From positions 245,335,474-245,399,473 of the forward strand of contig CP136065.1 in NCBI GenBank assembly GCA_032622095.1: 64,000 bases of DNA, written 5' to 3'. The notes under the pieces are model-generated. The model searched no databases. It saw nothing but the letters and a program-made list of their open reading frames with translations, and had not been told where the DNA came from. Source of the stretch: Siphonodentalium dalli (Eukaryota; Mollusca; Scaphopoda; Gadilida; Siphonodentaliidae). Numbering within the stretch: position 1 is the first letter of the stretch; each line of letters starts with the position of its first letter. Positions 14,401 to 26,400 of this stretch are shown piece by piece. The position numbers were made by a program, and so were the translations under genes.

Positions 14401-17400
14401 AAAGAACTGGAGTGACCTGATAACCTACGATATAAACAATATCACCATAAGACAATGTATGTAATTACACCATAAGACTAATACATGTTGGCCAATTACC
14501 AGTGGGCCCAAACGAAACAAATAGGCTTGACTTGGATTAAAAATCCTGCAAATATAGTAGATAGAAGAAATATCAATTTCCTGATGGAATAGAAAATGAA
14601 AAATACTATTTGACGAGAAACCCCCGGGCCGGGTAGAAACTCCGCTGTTTTTCAGTACACTGGACAATTTGAGGGGATTGCAACAGAAAGCATTTAACGG
14701 GCGGCCCCATGTGCAGACAAAGACAATAAGGAAAAAACAGTAACCCCCCTATAAAGGAGACCCCTATAAAAACAATAGAACCAATCCCAAAGTCAATTCT
14801 TGTGGGGGGGGGCAGTGTCCTAGTACGTGGCTAGCCCGATGAAAAAACAGCTGCAAGATCAACGAGGGCCCAGACACCCACTGATCCATGATATGTCCTA
14901 GCTTGTCTATAAAGGTTTTAGATATCCTTAACCGATAATCTTTAGTAGTGACTGGGAAGAGATTCTGGGTGAAATAGTTGATTGCACCAACCCTGTAAGA
15001 TAGCCGGAAGAAAGTCTAATGGATAGTAGGCTGTCATACTTCTTACATATAGTGAACCATACATGTAATTTTCTTTTGAAAAAGAGCATGTGAAATCACA
15101 TTTGAAATGAGAGATAGAAAATGCTGGGTTTACAGTATAACCAGGAAGTAAAGGAGTAATCTATTCATGGAATGACCTCATTGGCATGTGTCCCGTCGAT
15201 TAAGTTCCTGCCTTCCTGAGTTTGCCACAACATTGAGCGAATTACAGACTTACGTTTCAGGATTACTGCCCTGATTACCAATGGAGACACCAGCGCGCGA
15301 ACACGAGCTCGTGCATACAAACAATTACGGAACATTTGTAATGAAATATTGAATACACGAACAAGAGTATCCAAATGAATCATTGAACATTATGGACCAT
15401 GAACAGTCATTCAATAATTGATTGGTCTAAATGAAGCCCAAAATACAACCGTTGCTGTCATTGTGTCATTGACAAGAAGAAAAGAGAATGGTACGAGAAG
15501 AGTGACCGAGAAAGGCTACGTCTAATCAGCGGTCTGCTAAAGTATTCAACAAGTAGTTGCAAGCCTTGAGAATCACCAAAACTATTCTCGTAATGATTCT
15601 CGCGAAACTTTTCAAAGTTCAGTGCTGTTTGGCTAACTTGATGCAGCATTTGATTCTCACAAAATTAAATGTATTTGGAGCCTGGCGTGGAGATATAAAT
15701 TACTCATGGTTTCAATAAGACTTATCATTTCCAGCCCAACGATATGCAATATGTTGAAATACCCGCCAGCTCTAAAGTTAAACCCAACTGAGAAATCACT
15801 GGCTGCTGTATCCATGACCTTGAAGGCAGCCAGGAACCGAGATCCCTCTGCCATGGAGTTGGAGAATGAAAAAATATGAGAAACATGCACCGTGATTGTG
15901 GCACCAGCCCAAATCCAGCAGAAACAAATGGCAGGTAGGAAGTGAAATACAGAGGCCAAGGCGCACCACGCCCCAAACCATTCTTACTCTTCTGGCTAGC
16001 CCCGACGGGTCGATGGTTCAAGGTACCCCTTCTGGGATGGATGGGGTGCCCCTCCGATTGCACCTTGTTCTTGAGATAACCATCACCCGAAGTGCGAATC
16101 TAGTGGGCGGATCATATGATCTGGCATCCTACACCCAATGCTAGTGAATATCTCGCACGAGGGGAAGCATCGGGCAAGGATCTTCTGCTGTCTGTATGAA
16201 GTGCGCACAACGTTATTAATATGTTGCCCCATAGATGCAACATTATCCTGTCAGTGGCGATCTCAGAGGTCAGCAATGGACATTGCTTTGTATTGAGAAT
16301 GAGTCCACTATGCGAACCAAGCACTATCAGGAAAAAAACCATGGTGTACCGACAACAGATGCCAATAAGAAGAATGACATATTAGAACCAAAGGCCGATA
16401 TCACACAAGTCTGACTCAAAAGGATTCGCTGTGTTGCCCATTAAGCCTGAGCGGGATGGCTGCATGATATAGACCTCATTTCAACTGCCGAGACCATGTC
16501 ACAAAATCATGTAATTAAATCCAATAGTCGTCCCACCAGGCTGATCAAAGATAAATTCATGATTATGAGGATGCGTATTGCATTGAGTAATGTGAATCGT
16601 GATGAGAGGAAATCAGTTGCTTTCTGAAGATGAGCATTTGTGTAAACCCGCAGGCATGCAATTATCCAATGATAGCGCAAGATTAGATGTCTAGTATGTA
16701 TATTGGACTCATATATTTACTATCAACTACGAAACTGAATTGTTGTTAGAATTGAATGCAACTTGCAGATGAAAATATGCGGATGCACCCTCGTAAAATA
16801 TATAACCCACATGTACCATATTTACAAGATATTTTTTAGGGCCGATTTTACAGACCGTAAATTAGGGCCGATGAGATCGGCCCCTGGCACTGAAAGGGTT
16901 AAAGACTTATTAAGCAAAAACCAATTGCTTTAGGGTATTCTGTGAACTGACAGCTTATGATTAAATTATAATGCCAGTTCTTTCTTCCCCAAGCCTTGAA
17001 ATAGGGTGTCTGTCATTTGCAGAATGAGGTCCCCAGAGGGTGAATTTAGTGATGTTACCCCCGCTACCACCTCAGCAGAATGAGGTTCCCAGAGGGTGAA
17101 TTTGGTGATGCTAGCCCGCTATGCGGGGTAGCATCACTAAATTCACCCTCTGGGGACCTCATTCTGCAAATGACAGACACCCTATTTCAAGGCTTGCCTA
17201 TAGACAGAGGTGGTAGAAAAGTCAAGAATATTAATGATCGCGTGTCATATACAGTAATGCTCTAATTAATCGACCTCTTAACCACAGCAGAATTATGGGT
17301 AACTTTTCAGGATTTAGTCGGAAATATGGCTTGTTGCCATTCATCGGAAAGCTCTCACTCTATAGTCCTATAGAGAAATCTGGTGAGAGGGGGAAGCATC

Positions 17401-20400
17401 TCTAGAAGAGCTCAAGCCTTGAAATAGGGTGTCTGTCATTTGCAGAATGAGGTCCCCAGAGGGTGAATTTAGTGATGCTATCCCGCATAGCGGGCTAGCA
17501 TCACCAAATTAACCCTCTGGGGACCTCATTCTGCTTACACCTCAGCAGAATGAGGTTCCCAGAGGGTGAATTTGGTGATGCTAGCCCGCTATGCGGGGTA
17601 GCATCACTAAATTCACCCTCTGGGAACCTCATTCTGCAAATGACAGACACCCTATTTCAAGGCTTGGAAGAGCTACAGGGAAGGAGATCTTCTGTACCTG
17701 GTCTTACATCGTGTAGCAGTCCTTGTCCTGAGAAGGTATTGAGTGTGATTGCACTGTCAACACCTGTCATGTCTGTTTGACAATTGCTAACAACCAAAAA
17801 TACACATGTTATTTTGTGTTATGTTGATAAGCACATTGGCTGTGGCGACTAACGGCAATAAGCTAATCGATTGTGACTGTCGAATAACCTTCAATTACCT
17901 TGGTTTGCACAATATAAATTTTTAACACAATATTATTAAGTTGAAAAATTTTAACAAGTGCAATTTTACACTCAGGATGTAAGCATATTATGATACTATT
18001 TCACAAGAGTTAAATATGCTTCCGTCAATTGTACACCAGACGACGACTGGCATAGTAAAATAAACATTGAAGCTACAACGCCGGCAGCCGGCCGAAAGTA
18101 AGTCACCTAATTTTGTGATACCGTTCTTGCACAGGCCGTAACACGTGGCGCCTCGCTGGGACCACACAATATATGCAATAGATTCTTGCTATAAAGAAAC
18201 GATGAGCGTCTTTAGTCATATCCAAATGTGCATCTATTATTCTGTCTTTCGGCGACAAATATTATAGACAGCTATAGATGCCATTTTTTATCGGCTTTTT
18301 AAAAAGATTGAAAACAAAATGTCTTTAAAACGAAAACAAAATTCCACACGAAGCCGGATTACGATCATATAAAAACGCTATAAAAACGCTAGGGGACTCC
18401 TCGCGGACTCGCGTAGTCTTTTGTCAACTGCACAAAATCAATAATAATCAAAGGAAATAATGTTTTTGGTGTAACACAAAAAACTGTCAACACTTAGCTT
18501 CGTTGTTAGGTGAGGCTTGTCCCTCCAGCTAGTTAACTAGGGAAAAAGAGGAAGAATAACCTTGGCATAGAGTTTTATCGTATTGGAGATCATGTGGTCG
18601 GATATTACAGGAGGTCATGAACCATGATAAAATGTACCATAGAATTTTCGTACCGTTTTCAACTCAGGGGTTTGTTAATCCTTCCAAGTTAAATGGGAAT
18701 ATACCATATAGTTCAGTGGGCAAGATAACTTTGACGGAGATCAGCATTTTTCCGTAGCTACTAAGGCTCAGATTCAAAATCCGATATTGAATCGGGAGGC
18801 CAATATCAATATAAAATCGATTCGAATAGCTGCCGGCGCATATCTTGGATCCTGAAATGCTGTCGCGGGTTTGTTCCTATGATGTATGGACATTGATTCG
18901 AATCTCGAATTATTAACTTACCGATCGTAGTTTGTGAAGGCCTCCCCGTTCACTTCTATCAACTTACCGATTGTAGGTTTGTGTAGCAATTTAAGCCAGC
19001 TATGAAATATGCAAAAAATTCACTACTCGTGAAATGATCTTTTAGTTCCTCAAGACCATGCAAGGAGTTAATCATGGCTGTTGTGGTGTCTTCCTGTAAA
19101 AAAAAAAATAAAAATGTAAAATAAACATAAAAGGCTGACTTTTTAGGAACAATTTTTTTTTTAATTTGGTAAAAAAAAAAAATTATGAGTCAAGAAGTGG
19201 ACTAACTCTGTGAAAAATGATTTTGTTCTGTCATCCATATCCATGTTGCACATTAGCAATATATGTGTATCAATACCCTAAAGTTACTATTCTCTGCATA
19301 TGAAACTGAGGGAGGAGTTGATTACACAATAAAGGTACCCAAAATCAAAACGGTCCAGAAAAGGGAATCAAGTCAAGAAAGGGGAATAATTCAGTGAAAA
19401 ACAATATTTTCTGTCGTCCATATACATGTTACACATCAGCAATATATTGGTAATAATAGCAACCACCAAGGGTGCTTATACCTAAGGCAGGTGAATGACG
19501 TCATATAATTTTTTCTATATCCATCAGTGATTTTTCAAGATCGCGGGTATAGATTTTAGAGAAATTGTCACGTTACTTCCGGTTAACAACCGTGTAAAAG
19601 ATTGCAAAAAACGCGGAATTGGAAATGAAGCATCGCGATAAAAATGAAAGTAACTACTTCACAACTTACGAAGAATTCACATGTGATTTAAGTCTATTAA
19701 TTTCATTTAGACCAATATCTTTGGTCAGCTTAATGAAAACGAAAAATGAAGAAGTCATGACGATAATCCAGACAAGATTTTACAATCCACGACAAGTCTT
19801 GTCAATTTGGCATCTTGTCTCCGTCGTGACCACTGCATGATGTTACATAAATTATTCTTAGCGTTATGTCGCCGAAAAAAGGCAAATTTGAGGCACATAA
19901 TGTGTGGTTGCTCCACTACGTGTCACGTACGATTCATATTATGTTAAAGTTTCAATTCTCTACAATTGAAACTGTGGGAGCAATTGAATAACACAATGAA
20001 GTTACCCATAATGAGTGAAGTACACACGAATGAACACACGGACAGCTAGACGGACTGAGGTCAATGAAGTTACCCATAATGAGTGACGTACACACGAATG
20101 AACAAACGGACAGCTAGACGGACTGAGGTCAATGAAGTTACCCATAATGAGTGAAGTACATACGAATGAACAAACGGACAGCCAGACGGCAGTTACCCAT
20201 AATGAGTGACGTACACACGAATGACCCAACGGACAGCTAGACGGACTGAGGTCATTTCTACAGTCCCCCAAAAAGGGGACAAAAAATTATCATTTGAAAT
20301 ACACATGTACTTTGAAGTGGAATTAGTGTGATAGCAGATGTTTATCTTGTGTTTTAGGAATAATGCAAACAGTTATTCAAAAATAGTTTCCTTAAATTGT

Positions 20401-23400
20401 TGTTGTTGTTGTAAGCTTGATGATGGGAAGAACAAGCCTGCAAATAGCGTGTCTGTCATTTGCAGAATGAGGTCCCCAGAGGGTGAATTTAGTGATGCTA
20501 TCCCGCAAAGCGGGCTAGCATCACCAAATTCACCCTCTGGAGACCTCATTCTGTTTAGGCTTCATCTTCTGGGAAGTATCTATAACATCAAATTAAGATT
20601 GTTTTTAGTTACATTTCCCTTCTAGAAAGTTTCAATATCCCCTAATTTGCAGAAGATAAAATTCATAATTGAGGTGCCCAATGGGTGAACATCACCAACT
20701 TCAACTGGGGAACTTCAATCTGATCCTAGGTCTGCCATATCAGTTGAGGGCCTAAGCAGAATGCTATTTGCAGGCTTGGGGAAGAAAGAACTGGCATTAT
20801 AATTTAATCATAAGCTGTCAGTTCACAGAATACCCTAAAACAATTGGTTTTTGCTTAATAAGTCTTTAACCCTTTCAGTGCCAGGGGCCGATCTCATCGG
20901 CCCTAATTTACGGTCTGTAAAATCGGCCCTAAAAAATAAAAATTGTATGCTTAAGCACGCTATAGCGAATTTAAAAACAAACTGGATAAAACCGTAGGGG
21001 CATGTTATAACTCAAAACTATCACCAAGTATTCATAGTAATAATTTTGATGCCCAATAAAAATGTAAGATACCCTGGCACTAAACCTACAAAATATGTCT
21101 GCTAAAGAATATAAGAAAACATTATTAAAATTGTAAAAAATTGTAAAAAATAATAATCTATGGTCGACTCGCATATATAAGAGAATGCATTGGCACAGGG
21201 TATATGGGTTGATACAAAAATCGGACCTGGCACTGAAAGGGTTAAAGACATATTGTGGACTTGTTCGAGTGTGTAAAACTGATAAGTTAGTATTCAGGCA
21301 CTATGCCGACCTGGGGAATGTAGAATTTTACTAACATCGTAGAAAATTGCAGAGAAATTGACCATACCATTCCATAGAAAACATCATCTGAACTATGATA
21401 AATTGTAAATATTTATGTCCCGATTCGAGACGCAACTATTGACGATAAATGAACACAAACGATTTTGCCATTAAGAGTCATTGAATTTAATTAATATAGA
21501 AGAATGGCGGTGTCTGTTGTCAATTTGGATTAATATTCGTAAAACTAACAAATTTGAGCAAGATTATTCTCTATTTCTAATTGGTCACCATACCAGAGTG
21601 TTTCACATCACTTTAAGGTTATATGTCCATAATCTTAATCAGTGCCAGTCGCACTCACAGGTGTGCGAACTAGTTTCCAAAATATCAAGCCCAATATGCG
21701 TGGCAGGTGTTTATTCCCACCATGCGTAAAGTACTGATCTAATTTTATGGAAATATATTGAACAATCTATATGTTTTTGACACACGTGGTTAAAAATTAT
21801 AAGAAATAACTGTTACAATGTACTTTGATTTAGTCTATGAGTCATATCCAATTTTTCTTACATTCTTTAACAATTTTTATCATTATTTCTTACATTGTTT
21901 AAAAATTTTTACATTTTTCATAACTTTTTCTTACATTCTATAACATTTTTATCATTGTTTCTTATATTCTTTAACAAGTTTATCATTTTTATCATTTATT
22001 TCTTACATTCTTTAACAATTTTATCATTTTTTTTTATCTTTTTTTCTTACATTCTTTAACAATTTTTATAATATTTTGTCATTACTTCTTACATTCTTTA
22101 ACAATTTTTTATCATTTTTTCTTACATTGTTTAAAAATAATATAAAATATATTAGGCCAGTGCATTCTCATATATATGCGAGGTGACCTATGGTCGACTC
22201 GTATATATAAGAGAATGCATTGGCACAGGGTTTTCGCCAAAAATTCAGGAAGCACCATGCAGTCATGAGGGGGTGAACACAAACACAGCTTAACCACTCA
22301 TTTATCAGAGTTTTTTTTCAGGAAAATATGGTGAGATATTCACTTCTTGTCCATTTTCTAACAGTTTCAGTCTCCGAAACTTACGCATGTTATATAATTT
22401 GTCTTTAAACTTCAGGGTTATAACTGCTTAAACTTAATCTAAACAAAAGTTATTTCTAAATTGATTAATTTATTTAGTACCTGACAGGTGAGGCCACATT
22501 CATCATTTTTCTCGACCAAGGCATCAGCAAACTCCGCAATCTGTAAAATGTTCTGCTTTGTGGTCGCTGGTTGTAAAGCTAAATCCTTAGCTAGTGAAGA
22601 TCGAATCTGAAATGTGACGATATAAATAATAAAGTTATTGTTCTTTGCATGGGAGCACCAAGTGAAGATAAAATCTGAAATGTGACATTATTAATAAAAT
22701 GGAGTTATTGTTCTTTGTATAGGAGCACCTTGTGAAGATCGAATCTGAAATGTGACATTATTAATAACAGAGTTATTGTTCTTTGTATGGGAGCACCTTA
22801 GTGAAGATCGAATCTGAAATGTGACATTATTAAAATAACAGATCAAATCTGTTGATCAAGTCTGAATGAAATAAAATTCTTTGTGGAAATCAATTCTTCT
22901 TGCAAAGTTTTTGGTAATTAATCAGATCAGTGAGTATATTGGCATGCAATTGATATCGTTATGTGTTCGATTTAGCAATTTCGGTGTACAAATGCCAAAA
23001 GTAAAAACATATTTGCACCACGATATGTGACGTTTTTATGTTATATCCGGCAGCTTGATCAGTACCCATGCACACTGTTCATATAGCTTAAAGGGGGACT
23101 GTACACTAAATCCGGTCATTTATGGGACCATCTCCTTATATACTCACAACAGAATATATGCAACAAATGAATGAATTTGAGCAATGCAAAAAAACACTCA
23201 TGTGCTCTAAGAATGATGCAAACTACATGGTCATTATAATTAAAATGAGTCAATTAATTTGCTTGGTATCAGGATAGATATGTTCATTATTCAAAACATA
23301 ATTCAATACTATAGGTTAATATGTTACCTCCTCTGAGCAAACATATGAAGTTTACAGTAGTAAGAAAATTCAATTCCTCCATACCAGAAAATCAGATAAA

Positions 23401-26400
23401 TTTTAGTCTAGATACAAGCTTAGATTTCTTCTTTTTTTGGTCTAAATTTCCGCAAAATTTTCTCCAAAGCAGACCAAACCATGGTGCCAGGATCTGTGGT
23501 CCGACCTGATGTGCCCAAATTCCAGCAATCTAAAGGCGGCCTTGACCTGACATTATCATAAACTCACCACAAGATGAGCGGTCCTCTTAGTGTTGTAATC
23601 TGCCAACTTGGTTAGATCAGTGAAAGTCTGAAAAGAATTTTGTAATATATTTAAAAGGTGAGGATCAGTGAAGGCTGTTTTATGCTAATATATGCAGGTA
23701 ATGACGGCAATTTGCCGGCATTAGTCTTTTATGAATCCATCCCATTCCTTCATTTTTAGCAGTGATTAAATAGGAGTTTTAATTGTGCTAAGTTTCTACT
23801 TATACTAATAGATATAACATATATTTTAGTCACTGGAGTTTGATAACAAATAGCTAAGGAAATACAGTAATGCCCTAAATAATCGACTCCTTAACCACAA
23901 CAGAATTATGGGTAGTTTTTCAGGATTTAGTCGTAAATATGGCTTGTTGCCATTCGTCGAAAAGCTCTTAGAGAAATAAAAACATCTGTATCGTTACTGC
24001 AGTTGCAGTACAAGGTGCCCGTGACGTCATTGACTGGTTCAAAATTATGAATGAACTGATGTCACATCAATCACGTGAACAATCAAAACAACATTCCAAC
24101 GTATATTCTTGCACACTATAAACAAACAGTTCCTAGGTTTTGGCATTATGTGATTGCTTTCTATCGTGGGTATTATGGTAAAACATATCACAAAGTAACT
24201 ATTACACATTTTTTGAGTATTTATTATATAATTATATAAAATGCAGGTGTAAGAGATTTTGTCCATTGAGTTCAATTTCCATTAGGCATATTCACGTGAA
24301 CTTGCCGGTTGGAAGAATTTAGCAAATGGAGCTAATGTAACACTGATACATTTGCAGGTTGGGAGAATTTACTCTAGAAAGCTAATCCAACGATTTTGGC
24401 ATTTAAAAAACTCATAAAATATAATTTATGTGGTGAATTCTGTCACACGAATGGTTGATAAAACTGTTATATACACAATGTGTTTTTAACGATTCATGTA
24501 TCGCGACTCAGCTAGTTTTCGTGGCCACATAGCGACTCAACGACTAAGGTGGACTCATCGCTATATGGCCAAGAAAACTAGCCGAGTCGCGATACACAAA
24601 TCAATACAAATACATTGTGTATATAATACATAGAGGATACGAGTCCCCAGTTTATAGCGGAATTTACAAAACTAGTCCAGTAAATTAGGTCTCGACCGAG
24701 CCTTTGGATTTTTTACCCTGTGCCAATGCATTCTCTTATATATGCGAGTCGACCATAGGTCGCCTCGCATATATAAGAGAATGCATTGGCCTAACAATTT
24801 TTTATCATGTTTTTTAAATAAATGTTTCTTACAAATTTTAGGACATAAAAATAAAAAAAACACCCATTACCCTGCAGGGAGCTCCCACACATATATAGAA
24901 GCACATAGAAGAGTGTCGTCTGCTCATGTTTGTCTGGGGCTCTGTATGGGTGAAATTATAAAATTGTTAAAGAATACAAGAACAAATTATTAAAATTGTA
25001 AAAAATTGTTAGGCCAATGCATTCTCTTATATATGCGAGGCGACCTATGGTCGACTCGCATATATAAGAGAATGCATTGGCACAGGGTAAACAAATGTGT
25101 GTAGTCCAGACCTAATTTACTGGACGAGTTTTGTAAATTCCTCCATAAACTTGGGACGAGTTGTAGATTCTATTTATTACATGATCCAAAACCTCGACAA
25201 AACATACTTAAATCAACAAATGGGACGCGAAACTAACATCAACCTCTATAAGGCATGCGATGACGTTTCACACAACTCTGAGTTGTTTGCCAGCACAAAG
25301 AAATAGTCCCAGATAAATAAAGACTCTTTGGCATATTTGATGACGTGTATTTAATGACATAACTTTTCAAACTCTTCATTCATTATAGTTTGTTGAAATT
25401 ATATTGGAAGCCATAGTATTTTGAGACGTAGTATACGGAATGTAAAGAAACCACAAACAGGAAGTCAAAGGTCACATGGCACTATTTTTTTTTATTAAAC
25501 GAACGTTTAATATCACAATTTATAGAATGGATTTATTGAATGGAATAAAGGTAGGATCATGTAATAAATATGTATTAACCCTTTACCCAACAGAACGGCC
25601 CTGTGCCAATGCATTCTCTTATATATGCGAGTCGACCATAGGTCGCCTCGCATATGTAAGAGAATGCATTGGCTTAACACATTAAAAATTATAAAATTGT
25701 TAAAGAATGTAAGAAAAAATGGTAAAAAGTGTTAAAAAAAGATTTTTTTTAGGCCAATGCATTCTCTTATATATGCGAGGCGACCTATGGTCGACTCGCA
25801 TATATAAGAGAATGCATTGGCACAGGGCATAACTGTAACTATCACAATGTGGTCAAGGAGCCGGTTCCAATGATATCCATATTTGTATGGTTCTATTGAG
25901 ACACACCGAAGATATTTTAGGCTGTTGAAGCTTTATTTGGCCGGTTTTGGCCGGTTTGTTGGGTAAAGGGTTAATAACCCTTTCTATACTAAATGGATTC
26001 TATTTCTGATATGATATACTAACTTGATTGTAAGCATTGCAGGCGCTCGGATCCCTTTCAAATTCTTGATGCTGCATGATTGATGCTTCGTTCATCAGTC
26101 CGCAGGTTGCTGAAATATAATAAAATCAAAGTCATCAGGATCACAATCAACATGAATAGCCTTACAGAAACAAGCCTGCAAATAGCGTGTCTGTCATATG
26201 CAGAATGAGGTCCCCAGAGGGTGAATTTAGTGACGCTATCCCGCATGGTGGGCTAGCATTACTAAATTCACCCTCTGGGGACCTCATTCTGCTTAGGCCC
26301 TCAACTGATATGGCAGACCTAGGATCAGATTGAAGTTCCCCAGTTGAAGTTGGTATTGTTCACCCATTGGGCACCTCAATTATGAATTTTATCTTCTGCA

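Noticed and set aside
15160-15383. Exon ending at the GTAAGT near 15251
   Set aside because: A good donor, but no AG with a pyrimidine tract in front gives an open frame of the needed phase.
16000-16040. tRNA- or SINE-like B box (GATGGTTCAAGGTACC)
   Set aside because: No A box at the right distance and no cloverleaf could be drawn.
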